Assembly (NCBI RefSeq): GCF_008086045.1
Contig: NZ_VSEY01000001.1
Coordinates: 1-64,000 of the forward strand
Length of the DNA stretch: 64,000 bases
Reading direction: 5' to 3'
Origin: Nonomuraea sp. PA05
Lineage (GTDB): Bacteria; Actinomycetota; Actinomycetes; Streptosporangiales; Streptosporangiaceae
Part shown: in pieces, positions 8,670 to 16,348 of the stretch
How positions within the stretch are numbered: position 1 is the stretch's first letter
Layout of the letters: every line of letters begins with the position of its first letter
Notes under the pieces: model-generated
What the model saw: the letters and a program-made list of their open reading frames with translations, nothing else
Database searches by the model: none
What the model was told of the DNA's origin: nothing
Translations under genes and position numbers: made by a program

Positions 8670-9830
8670 ATGAGAACGGGAACCTGGCTGATCGGAGCAC
8701 GCGGATCGGTCGCCGTCACGAGCCTGATCGGAGCCCTGGCCATCCGCGCCGGCCTGACCGCCCCGACGGGCTGCGTCCTGGAGTCGCCCGCCCTGCGCGA
8801 ACGCGTCCGCCCCGGCGTCGGAGACCTCGTCTTCGGCGGGCACGACGTCACGTCGGTCCCGCTGGAGAAGAAGGCGGCGGAGCTGGCGGGTTCCGGGGTG
8901 GTGCCGGCGGCGCTCGCGCTGGCCGTGAAGGACGACCTGGCCGCCGTCGAGCAGAACGTACGGCCGCTGCCCGCCGCCGCGACCCAGGCGGACACGGCCC
9001 GCGAGATCGCCGCCGACCTCGAGAACTTCCGCCACCACCACGACCTGGACCGCGTAGTCGTCATCAACGTCTCGACCACCGAGCCCGTCCCGCCCCCGCA
9101 CCCCGCCCACGCCTCGCTCGCCGAGCTGCGCGCCGCCCTGTCGGGCGCGGACTCCGTCGCGGAGCCGGTGCTGCCGCCCAGCTCGCTGGCCGCCTACGCC
9201 GCCCTGTCCGCCGGCTGCCCGTACGTCGACTTCACCCCGTCCGCGGGCGCCCGCCTGCCCGCCCTGGACGCGCTCGCCCGCGAGCAGGGACTCCCGTACG
9301 CCGGCCACGACGGGAAGACGGGGGAGACGCTGGTCAAGTCGGTGCTGGCGCCCATGTTCGCGCAGCGCAACCTGAGGGTGCGCACCTGGTCGGGCATCAA
9401 CCTGCTGGGCGGCGGCGACGGCGCCAACCTCGCCCAGCCGGGCGCGAACGCCGCCAAGTCCGCCAGCAAGCAGCGCGTCCTGCCCGAGACGCTCGGCTAC
9501 CTGCCGCAGGGGGAGACCCGCATCGACTACCTGGAGGATCTGGGGGACTTCAAGACCGCGTGGGATCTGGTGACGTTCGAGGGGTTCCTGGGGACGGGCA
9601 TGCGGATGGAGTTCACCTGGCACGGGTGCGACTCGGTGCTCGCGGCGCCCCTCGTCCTGGACCTGGCCCGGCTCACGGCCGCCGCCCATCGCGCGGGGCG
9701 CGCCGGGCCGCTGCCTGAGCTGGCGTTCTTCTTCAAGGACCCGCTGGGGGAGGTGCCGCACGGGCTGGCCGATCAGTGGCGTGTGCTGGTCGAGTTCGTC
9801 ACCGCCCTCAGCCCGGAGCCCACCCCATGA
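8670..9830 (+). CDS. Inositol-3-phosphate synthase family protein of the ebo-type locus
   Basis: A 386-residue member of the myo-inositol-1-phosphate synthase family, which uses NAD to cyclise glucose 6-phosphate. Near the N-terminus is a Rossmann motif (WLIGARGSVAV). The centre holds the family core: GKTGETLVKSVLAPMF, then LRVRTWSGINLLGGGDG and a KSASK segment. The sequence is clearly diverged from housekeeping inositol synthases, so a different sugar phosphate is possible. It has GAAGGAG upstream of its ATG and is the first gene of the cluster. Its stop overlaps the next reading frame by ATGA. I recall such synthase-like genes accompanying ebo genes in other bacteria, but the role in metabolite export is not established. 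Confidence 0.85.
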   Translation: MRTGTWLIGARGSVAVTSLIGALAIRAGLTAPTGCVLESPALRERVRPGVGDLVFGGHDVTSVPLEKKAAELAGSGVVPAALALAVKDDLAAVEQNVRPLPAAATQADTAREIAADLENFRHHHDLDRVVVINVSTTEPVPPPHPAHASLAELRAALSGADSVAEPVLPPSSLAAYAALSAGCPYVDFTPSAGARLPALDALAREQGLPYAGHDGKTGETLVKSVLAPMFAQRNLRVRTWSGINLLGGGDGANLAQPGANAAKSASKQRVLPETLGYLPQGETRIDYLEDLGDFKTAWDLVTFEGFLGTGMRMEFTWHGCDSVLAAPLVLDLARLTAAAHRAGRAGPLPELAFFFKDPLGEVPHGLADQWRVLVEFVTALSPEPTP

Positions 9831-10318
9831 CCCCCTCCCGGACGAGCAACGCCCTACTCCGGCTCCTGACCGCCGGCCGGAAGACCACGCCACCTCCGAA
9901 GGGCGCGCCATCTCCGAAGGCTGCGTCGCCTGCGAGGCCCGCGTCGCCTCCGAGGGTCGCGTCGCCTGCGAGGCCCGCGTCGCCTCCGAGGGTCGCGTCG
10001 CCTGCGAGGCCCGCGTCGCCTCCGAGGGTCGCGTCGCCTGCGAAGGGCGCGTCGCCTCCGAGGGTCGCGTCGCCTGCGAAGGGCGCGTCGCCTGCGAGGG
10101 GCGCGTCGCCTGCGAGGGGCGCGTCGCCTGCGAGGGGCGCGTCGCCTGCGAGGGGCGCGTCGTCTCTGGAGGGCGCGCCGTCTCTGGAAGGTGCGTCGCC
10201 TCAGGAAAGCGCACCGCCTTCCACCTGGGACGCGACACGCCTTCGTGTAAGGGACGTCACCACCGGTGCGCGATATAGTGCCGCTGGCCGATCCGGGTCG
10301 AGAGAGGCACGTCGATGA
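9827..10318 (+). CDS. Low-complexity hexapeptide-repeat ORF linking two ebo-cluster genes
   Basis: A 163-codon frame that starts at an ATGA overlap with the inositol-synthase-like gene and stops at an ATGA overlap with eboC. The middle (residues 25-126) is 17 hexapeptides of the form (R/K)-x-A-S-P-(A/P), very basic and rich in Pro, Ala and Ser. The flanks are short unique segments. Two coupled junctions argue that translation passes through. Against this, the 18-bp repeat is open in most frames on both strands and no domain is visible. It may be a real spacer peptide, a decayed gene filled with repeats, or an untranslated array that happens to be open. Confidence 0.4.
   Translation: MTPSRTSNALLRLLTAGRKTTPPPKGAPSPKAASPARPASPPRVASPARPASPPRVASPARPASPPRVASPAKGASPPRVASPAKGASPARGASPARGASPARGASPARGASSLEGAPSLEGASPQESAPPSTWDATRLRVRDVTTGARYSAAGRSGSREARR
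9899..10204. repeat. 18-bp tandem repeat, about 17 units
   Basis: Units of 18 bases around GCGTCGCCTGCGAGG(G/C)GC or GCGTCGCCTCCGAGGGTC. Two unit types alternate at first, then one type is homogenised. The array lies wholly between two genes of one operon, and its length (306 bases) preserves the frame of the linker ORF. Confidence 0.95.
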
Positions 10319-11421
10319 CCGCGCTGCGGCACCTGCTCGAGCTCGTCCGGGCACCGGCCGCGCTGTCGGTCCCCGGCGACGTGGCCGCAGGCGCCGCGGC
10401 CGGGCGCGCGCTCGGCCCCCGGACGCTCGGCCTGGCCTGCTCCTCCGTCTGCCTGTACTGGGCGGGCATGGCCGCGAACGACTGGGCCGACCGCCACCTC
10501 GACGCCGTGGAACGCCCCGAGCGGCCGATCCCCTCCGGCCGGGTGAGCCCGGGGACGGCCCTGGGCGTGGCGGCCGGGCTGACCGCCGCGGGTCTCGCCG
10601 CCGCCGCGCTGGCCGGGGGCCGCAGGGCCATGGCAGTGGCCGTCCCGCTGGCGGGGGCGATCTGGGCGTACGACCTGGTCGCGAAGAACACGCGCGCGGG
10701 CCCGCTGGTGATGGCGGTGTGCCGCGGCCTGGACGTGCTGCTCGGCGCGACACCAGGGCCGCGCATGGGGGCCAGCGGGCCCGCGAGGGGCGCGCCGCCG
10801 CAGCCGCGCATGGGGGCCTCGCTCCCCGCCGCCCTGACGGTCGCCGCCCACACCTACCTCCTCACCCACCTGTCCCGAGGCGAGACGTCCGGCACCGCAC
10901 GCCACCGCCCGGCCGCCACCCTCGCAGGCACGCTCGCCCTGGCCGCCACCACCGCCTGCCAACCCGCGAGCAAAGCCTCCAGCCGCCTCGGCAAAGCCTC
11001 CAGCCGCCTCGGCGAAGCTCTCGGCCATCCCGGCGAAGCTCTCGGCCATCCCGGCCAAGCTCTCAGCCGTCCCGGCCAAGCTCTCAGCCGTCCCGGCCAA
11101 GCTCTCAGCCGTCCCGGCCAAGCCCTCAGACATCCCGGCGAAGGCCAGTACACGCCCCTCACCGAAGCCACGCACCTGGCCGCCATCACCCGCGCCGTAC
11201 TCGCCACCTGGTACGCCTCCCAATTCGGCACCGAACAGGCCCGAGCCATCGCCAACCCCTCGGCCCACCAGGTGCGCGACGCGGTCACGGCCGGAATCGT
11301 GAGCCTCCCCGCGCTCCAGGGCGCCCTGCTGGCCAGGGCGGGAGCCCCCCGCACAGGCCTGGCGCTGGCCGCGGTGATCCCGCTGGCCCGCAAACTGGCG
11401 GGAAAGTTGTCCCCGACATGA
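10315..11421 (+). CDS. eboC: UbiA-like prenyltransferase family protein EboC
   Basis: A 368-residue membrane protein of the UbiA superfamily. The first Asp-rich motif is clear (NDWADRHLDAVERPERPIPSG), as is the following GRVSPGTALG. The second region (AYDLVAKNTRAGPLVMAVCRG) is less Asp-rich, as in EboC-type members. In other bacteria the ebo operon is linked to moving secondary-metabolite precursors to the periplasm; the UbiA-like protein may modify or anchor a lipid or aromatic compound. Residues ~220-275 are eight heptapeptides (for example QALSRPG) encoded by a 21-bp array, an insertion in a loop that other family members lack. GAGAGAGG precedes the ATG. It overlaps the next gene by ATGA. 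Confidence 0.8.
   Translation: MTALRHLLELVRAPAALSVPGDVAAGAAAGRALGPRTLGLACSSVCLYWAGMAANDWADRHLDAVERPERPIPSGRVSPGTALGVAAGLTAAGLAAAALAGGRRAMAVAVPLAGAIWAYDLVAKNTRAGPLVMAVCRGLDVLLGATPGPRMGASGPARGAPPQPRMGASLPAALTVAAHTYLLTHLSRGETSGTARHRPAATLAGTLALAATTACQPASKASSRLGKASSRLGEALGHPGEALGHPGQALSRPGQALSRPGQALSRPGQALRHPGEGQYTPLTEATHLAAITRAVLATWYASQFGTEQARAIANPSAHQVRDAVTAGIVSLPALQGALLARAGAPRTGLALAAVIPLARKLAGKLSPT
10972..11139. repeat. 21-bp tandem repeat inside eboC, eight units
   Basis: Eight in-frame heptapeptide units: KASSRLG x2, EALGHPG x2, QALSRPG x3, QALRHPG. Neighbouring copies are the most alike, as expected from stepwise slippage. Total 168 bases, so the frame is kept. Confidence 0.95.
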
Positions 11422-12320
11422 TCAGATTCGGCTACGGCACCAACGGTTTCGCGAACCACCGCCTCCCCGACGCCCTGGACGTCATCGCCGACCTGGGCTA
11501 CACGGGCGTGGCCCTCACCCTCGACCACCACCACCTGGACCCCTACGCCGACGGCCTGGCGCTGCGCGTGGCCAAGGTCGCCGACCGCCTGCGGACGCTC
11601 GGTCTCGGCGTGGTCGTCGAGACCGGCGCCCGCTACCTGCTCGACCCCCGCCGCAAGCACGCCCCCACGCTGCTGGACGACGACCGCGACAAGCGGGTCG
11701 ACTTCCTGAACAGGGCGGTGGCCGTCGGAGCCGATCTGGGGGCGGAGGCGGTGTCGTTCTGGTCGGGGGTGCGGCCGGCGCACGTGCCGCCGGAACGGGC
11801 CTGGGAGCGGCTGGTGGACGGGTGCGCGCGGGTCCTGGAGAAGGCGGGTGGGGTGCCGCTGGGGTTCGAGCCGGAGCCGGGCATGCTCGTCGACACGATC
11901 GCGGGCTGGCACGCGCTGCGGCGGGCGCTGGGCGCGCCGGACGGCTTCGGCCTCACCCTGGACATCGGCCATTGCCGCTGCAACGAGCCGGACCCGGTGC
12001 CCGGCTGCGTGACGGCGGTGGCGCCGTACCTGGTGAACGTGCAGATCGACGACATGCGGCGGGGAACGCACGAGCACCTGGAGTTCGGCGAGGGGGAGAT
12101 CGACTTTCCGCCGGTGCTGCGCGCGCTCGCCGACTCCGGCTACCGCGGGCTGGTCGCCGTCGAGCTGCCGCGCCACTCGCACGCCGCCCCCGACGTCGCC
12201 GCCCGCTCCCTCGCCTTCCTCCAGCAAGCCGAACGCGCCGCCGAACAGCAACCCGAACCGCACCCCGAGCCGCACCCCGAGCAGGACCCCGAGCAGCACC
12301 CCGAAGGAGGCAGCCCGTGA
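11418..12320 (+). CDS. Sugar phosphate isomerase/epimerase-like TIM barrel protein
   Basis: A 300-residue AP endonuclease 2/xylose isomerase-like barrel. Metal-binding positions are visible: GFEPEPGM (Glu), LTLDIGHCRC (Asp and His), and a late VAVELPRHSHA strand. The substrate is unknown. It sits between eboC and eboA with ATGA and GTGA/TGATG overlaps, so it belongs to the cluster; a second TIM barrel gene, eboE, follows further down. The C-terminus after residue ~278 is a Pro-Glu-His-rich tail made by a 12-bp repeat and is unlikely to be part of the barrel. Confidence 0.8.
   Translation: MIRFGYGTNGFANHRLPDALDVIADLGYTGVALTLDHHHLDPYADGLALRVAKVADRLRTLGLGVVVETGARYLLDPRRKHAPTLLDDDRDKRVDFLNRAVAVGADLGAEAVSFWSGVRPAHVPPERAWERLVDGCARVLEKAGGVPLGFEPEPGMLVDTIAGWHALRRALGAPDGFGLTLDIGHCRCNEPDPVPGCVTAVAPYLVNVQIDDMRRGTHEHLEFGEGEIDFPPVLRALADSGYRGLVAVELPRHSHAAPDVAARSLAFLQQAERAAEQQPEPHPEPHPEQDPEQHPEGGSP
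12252..12299. repeat. 12-bp tandem repeat in the C-terminal tail
   Basis: Four units of CCCGARC(C/A)GSAC encode PEPH, PEPH, PEQD and PEQH near the end of the TIM barrel gene. The frame is kept. Confidence 0.9.
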
Positions 12321-12961
12321 TGCCCCCCGAGCAGCTCCACGCCGCACTCCACGAAACCCCCGAGGCCGGCCCCTGGCTGGACGAGGCCCTCTCCCACCCC
12401 GACACCTTCAAGCGCTCCTTCGCCGCCGCCGGCAGACGAGCCGGCCGCACCCCACTCCCCGCCGCCCCCGGCTGGACGGCGGACGAGGCGGCCAGAGCCC
12501 TCCTCCTGGCGGCACTCCCACCGGACCGCGTCACCGCCGAGGCGGCAGACCTCTACCACCACGGCGACGCCGACGAGAAGCGCGCCGTCCTCAAGGCCCT
12601 CCCCCTGCTGAAGGTGGGCGAGGAAGCCGTCCCCCTCCTGCTCGACGCGATCCGCACGAACGACGCCCGTCTGCTGGCCGCCGCCCTCGGCCCGTACGCG
12701 ACCCACCTGGACCAGCCGGCCTGGCGGCAGGCGGTGCTGAAGTGCGTGTTCATGGGCGTCCCGCTGGCGGAGGTGGACCGGCTGGAGGAGCGGGCCGACG
12801 CCGAGCTGGCCGCCATGCTGGCGGCGTTCGCCGAGGAGCGGGAGGCGGCGGGCCGCCCGACGCCCGGCGACGCCGCCGCCCTGCTCAGCCGCCTCACCAG
12901 CCGCCCGCCGACCGAGGAGATCAGCCGCCTCACCAGCCGCCCGCCGACCGAGGAGACCTGA
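12320..12961 (+). CDS. eboA: EboA domain protein
   Basis: A 213-residue, all-helical protein with HEAT-like character. It carries the EboA signature region AADLYHHGDADEKRAVLKALPLL and a DARLLAAALGPYATHLD helix. EboA is the defining component of ebo operons; its biochemical job is unknown. An ATG at 12320 and an in-frame GTG at 12317 both follow GAAGGAGG; I take the ATG, which overlaps the previous stop as TGATG. The last 24 residues are two copies of a 12-residue repeat (SRLTSRPPTEEI/T) from a perfect 36-bp duplication. The stop overlaps eboB by one base (TGATG). Confidence 0.82.
   Translation: MPPEQLHAALHETPEAGPWLDEALSHPDTFKRSFAAAGRRAGRTPLPAAPGWTADEAARALLLAALPPDRVTAEAADLYHHGDADEKRAVLKALPLLKVGEEAVPLLLDAIRTNDARLLAAALGPYATHLDQPAWRQAVLKCVFMGVPLAEVDRLEERADAELAAMLAAFAEEREAAGRPTPGDAAALLSRLTSRPPTEEISRLTSRPPTEET
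12885..12956. repeat. 36-bp perfect duplication at the 3' end of eboA
   Basis: Two identical 36-base copies (12885-12920 and 12921-12956) that end four bases before the stop codon. The frame is kept and the C-terminus is lengthened by 12 residues. Confidence 0.97.
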
Positions 12962-13815
12962 TGCGCATCTTCGACCCGCACATCCACATGACCTCGCGCA
13001 CCACCGACGACTACGCGCGGATGGCCGCCGCCGGGGTGGCGGCCGTGGTGGAGCCGTCGTTCTGGCTGGGCCAGCCGCGCACCGGTCCCGGCTCGTTCAC
13101 CGACTACTTCGACTCGCTGCTCGGCTGGGAGCCGTACCGGGCCGCCCAGTTCGGGGTGGTCCACCACGCCACGATCGCGCTGAACCCGAAGGAGGCGGGC
13201 GACCCGCGCTGCCGTCCCGTCCTGGACCTGCTGCCCCGCTACCTGGACAAGGACCGGGTGGTCGCGGTCGGCGAGATCGGCTACGACTCGATGACCCCCG
13301 AGGAGGACGACGCCTTCGAACGCCAGCTCGCCCTGGCCGTCGAGCACGAGCTGCCCGCGCTGGTGCACACCCCGCACCGCGACAAGGCGGCGGGCACGCG
13401 CCGCACGCTCGACCTGGTCAAGGCGTCCGGCATCGACCCCGGCCGGGTCGCCGTGGACCACCTGAACGAGGTCACCATCGACCTGGTCCACGGCTCCGGC
13501 TGCTGGATGGGCTTCTCCATCTACCCGGAGACCAAGATGTCGCCGCCGCGCATGGTCGAGCTGCTGCGCAAGTACGGCACCGAGCGCATGCTGGTCAACT
13601 CGGCCGCCGACTGGGGCGTCTCCGACCCGCTGCTCACGCTGGCGACCGCCGAGGCGATGCTGGCGGCGGGCTTCGGCGAGGACGACGTGGACCGCGTCAT
13701 GTGGCGCAACCCCGTCGAGTTCTACGCCCAGTCGGGCCGTCTCGACCTGACCGGCGTCACCGGGGCGGGCGCGCCCACGTTCGCGGGCAGCAGCATCAAG
13801 CGCGGCGGCCAATGA
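12961..13815 (+). CDS. eboB: TatD family metal-dependent hydrolase EboB
   Basis: A 284-residue amidohydrolase-superfamily barrel. The N-terminal FDPHIHM motif supplies two metal-binding histidines, AVGEIGYDS the glutamate, LVHTPH and VDHLNE later histidines, and a late NSAADWGVSD the aspartate. The EboB subgroup is related to TatD nucleases, but no nuclease role in metabolite transport is proven. Both ends overlap neighbours (TGATG with eboA, ATGATG with eboE), so stoichiometric production is likely. Confidence 0.88.
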   Translation: MRIFDPHIHMTSRTTDDYARMAAAGVAAVVEPSFWLGQPRTGPGSFTDYFDSLLGWEPYRAAQFGVVHHATIALNPKEAGDPRCRPVLDLLPRYLDKDRVVAVGEIGYDSMTPEEDDAFERQLALAVEHELPALVHTPHRDKAAGTRRTLDLVKASGIDPGRVAVDHLNEVTIDLVHGSGCWMGFSIYPETKMSPPRMVELLRKYGTERMLVNSAADWGVSDPLLTLATAEAMLAAGFGEDDVDRVMWRNPVEFYAQSGRLDLTGVTGAGAPTFAGSSIKRGGQ

Positions 13816-14945
13816 TGCGGCTGCGGCACCGCTCGGGCACGACGCTGCACCTCGGCTACTGCACGAACGTGCACCCCGCCGAGGACCTGAGCGGCATCAT
13901 CGCCCAGTTCGACACCTACGCGGTCCCGATCAGGGAGCGGCTCGGCACCGACGTCCTGGGGCTGGGCCTGTGGCTGGCGGCGCCCGTCGCCAGGGTGCTG
14001 GCCGCCGACCACGGCCTGCGCGCCAAGCTGCGCGCGGAGCTGACCGCGCGGGGGCTGGAGGTGGTGACGTTGAACGGGTTCCCGTACCGCTCCTTTCACG
14101 ACCCGGTCGTCAAGTACGCCGTCTACCGGCCCGACTGGACCACCAGGGAGCGGCTGTCGTACACCTTCGACCTGGCCCGCATCCTCGCCGACCTGCTGCC
14201 GGACGACGCGGCCAGGGGTTCGGTCTCCACCCTCCCGCTGGCCTGGCGCGAGCCCTGGTCCACCACCATGGCCGACCAGGTGGCCCGCCGCCTCGACCAG
14301 CTCGCCGCCGGGCTGGCCGCCGTACAGTCCTCGACCGGCCGCCAGGTGCGGGTGGCGTTCGAGCCGGAGCCGGGCTGCGTCGTGGAGACGACCGAGCAGG
14401 CGATCAGCCACCTGGCCCGCGCCGCCGACACCGGCCGGCTCGGCATCTGCCTGGACCTGGCCCACCTGGCGTGCGCGTGGGAGGAGCCGACCGCCGCGCT
14501 GAGGGCGCTGCGGACCAAGGGCCTGCCCATCGTGAAGGTCCAGCTCTCGGCGGCCCTGGAGAGCTCCGACCCGGAGGCGCTGCGCGAGTACGCCGAGCCG
14601 CGCTTCCTGCACCAGACCCGCAACCCGCACGGCGAGGCGGCCGACGACCTGCACGAGGCGTTCGCCCGCAACCTGCCGGGCCCGTGGCGGACGCACTACC
14701 ACGTGCCGCTGCACGCCGACCCCGAGCCGCCGCTGCGGACCACCACGCCGGTGCTGCGCGACGCGCTCAGGGAGCTGGCGGGCGGGCGCGAGCCGCTGTG
14801 CGACCACTACGACGTGGAGACCTACACCTGGGGCGTGCTGCCGCCCGCGCTGCGGCCCCGCACCCCGCGACAGCTCGCCGAGGGCATCGCCTGCGAGCTG
14901 GAGTTCGCCCGCGAGCAACTACGCGACCTCGGAGTGACGGCATGA
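13812..14945 (+). CDS. eboE: Metabolite traffic protein EboE (TIM barrel)
   Basis: A 377-residue xylose isomerase-like barrel with the EboE opening HLGYCTNVHPAEDL, a central NGFPYRSFHDPVVKYAVYRPDW segment, and metal-site strands VAFEPEPGCVVETT and ICLDLAHLAC. In cyanobacteria ebo genes support export of the scytonemin monomer; EboE itself lacks a proven reaction. Two adjacent in-frame ATGs (13812 and 13815) overlap the eboB stop. The gene overlaps the following phosphatase-like gene by ATGA. Confidence 0.88.
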   Translation: MMRLRHRSGTTLHLGYCTNVHPAEDLSGIIAQFDTYAVPIRERLGTDVLGLGLWLAAPVARVLAADHGLRAKLRAELTARGLEVVTLNGFPYRSFHDPVVKYAVYRPDWTTRERLSYTFDLARILADLLPDDAARGSVSTLPLAWREPWSTTMADQVARRLDQLAAGLAAVQSSTGRQVRVAFEPEPGCVVETTEQAISHLARAADTGRLGICLDLAHLACAWEEPTAALRALRTKGLPIVKVQLSAALESSDPEALREYAEPRFLHQTRNPHGEAADDLHEAFARNLPGPWRTHYHVPLHADPEPPLRTTTPVLRDALRELAGGREPLCDHYDVETYTWGVLPPALRPRTPRQLAEGIACELEFAREQLRDLGVTA

Positions 14946-16327
14946 CCAAACTGCTGGTCCTCGACGTGGTGGGGCTGACCCCGAGGCTGCTGGCCCACAT
15001 GCCGCGCCTGCGCGCCCTGGCCGGAGGCGGCTTCCAGGCGGAGCTGGGCACCGTCCTGCCGGCGGTGACGTGCCCGGCGCAGTCGACGTTCCTGACGGGC
15101 CTGCCGCCGTCCGGGCACGGCGTCGTGGGCAACGGCTGGTACTTCCGCGACCTCGGCGAGGTGCTGCTGTGGCGCCAGCACAACGCGCTGGTCGGCGGCG
15201 AGAAGCTGTGGCAGGCCGCCCGCCGCGACCGGCCCGGCTACACGGTGGCGAACGTGTGCTGGTGGTACGCCATGGGCGCCGACGTCGACTGGACCGTCAC
15301 ACCACGCCCCGTCTACCGCGCCGACGGCCGCAAGGACCCCGACTGCTACACCGACCCGCCGGAACTGCACGACGAGCTGACCGCGAAGCTCGGCACGTTC
15401 CCGCTGTTCAGCTACTGGGGGCCGGGCGCGGGCATCGCGTCGTCGTCCTGGATCTGCCGGGCCGCCGAGCACGTCATGGCCGTCCACGACCCCGACCTGA
15501 CACTCGTCTACGTCCCGCACCTCGACTACGACCTGCAGCGGTACGGCCCCTCCGGCCCGCGCGCCGCCGCCGCGGCGGCCGAGCTGGACACCGTGCTGGC
15601 CCCCCTGCTCGACGCCGCCGCGGACCGGACCACGGTCGTGCTGTCGGAGTACGGCATCACCGACGTCTCCCGCCCCGTGGACGTCAACCGCGCCCTGCGC
15701 GCCGAGGGGCTGCTGCGCGTGCACACCCAGGACGGCATGGAGTACCTGGACCCGTGGACGTCGCGCGCGTTCGCCGTCGCCGACCACCAGATCGCGCACG
15801 TCTACGTGCGCGACCCCGCCGACGTGCCCGCCGTCGCCAAGCTGTGCGCCGCCGTGGACGGCGTCGCCACCGTGCTCGACCAGGACGGCAAGGCCGCGCA
15901 CGGCCTGGACCACCCGCGCTCGGGCGAGCTGGTCCTGCTCGCCGCGCCCGACGCCTGGTTCACCTACTACTACTGGCTCGATGACGCCCGCGCCCCCGAC
16001 TTCGCCCGCGTCGTCGAGATCCACCGCAAGCCCGGCTACGACCCGGCTGAGCTCTTCTTCGACCCGGCGGGGCCCGGCGCGGCCAAGCGGCGGGCGGCGC
16101 TGGCGCTGCTGCGCAAGAAGACGGGCCTGCGTTACGTGATGAGCGTCGTCGGCCTGGACGCGGGCGCCCGCGCGGTGCGCGGCTCCCACGGCCTGCCGCC
16201 CGCCGGCCCGGCCGACGCGCCCGTCCTGCTCTGCTCCGACCCGGCGCAGACCAGGTCACGGTACGAGGCCACGGAGGTGAAGGACCTCCTGCTGCGCCTG
16301 GCTCAGCCGTCATCCGGGCACGCTTGA
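14942..16327 (+). CDS. Alkaline phosphatase superfamily protein (nucleotide pyrophosphatase-like), end of ebo-type operon
   Basis: A 461-residue type I phosphodiesterase/nucleotide pyrophosphatase-like protein. It opens with a metal-binding strand (LLVLDVVGL), then the nucleophile region AVTCPAQSTFLTG with the likely catalytic Thr, then YVPHLDYDLQRYGP for further metal ligands and VVLSEYGI where others have an SDHG motif. The last site is changed from the usual Asp-His to Glu-Tyr, so its chemistry may differ. No signal peptide is seen. It corresponds to the EboF-type gene of described ebo operons. It ends 21 bases before the convergent P450 gene. Confidence 0.8.
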   Translation: MTKLLVLDVVGLTPRLLAHMPRLRALAGGGFQAELGTVLPAVTCPAQSTFLTGLPPSGHGVVGNGWYFRDLGEVLLWRQHNALVGGEKLWQAARRDRPGYTVANVCWWYAMGADVDWTVTPRPVYRADGRKDPDCYTDPPELHDELTAKLGTFPLFSYWGPGAGIASSSWICRAAEHVMAVHDPDLTLVYVPHLDYDLQRYGPSGPRAAAAAAELDTVLAPLLDAAADRTTVVLSEYGITDVSRPVDVNRALRAEGLLRVHTQDGMEYLDPWTSRAFAVADHQIAHVYVRDPADVPAVAKLCAAVDGVATVLDQDGKAAHGLDHPRSGELVLLAAPDAWFTYYYWLDDARAPDFARVVEIHRKPGYDPAELFFDPAGPGAAKRRAALALLRKKTGLRYVMSVVGLDAGARAVRGSHGLPPAGPADAPVLLCSDPAQTRSRYEATEVKDLLLRLAQPSSGHA

Positions 16328-16348
16328 CCCGCTTGTCCAACCCCGGCC

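Noticed and set aside
9854-10753. Arg-rich minus-strand frame across the 18-bp repeat
   Set aside because: The repeat has no stop in most frames; the composition (runs of Arg) and lack of a ribosome site indicate a shadow.
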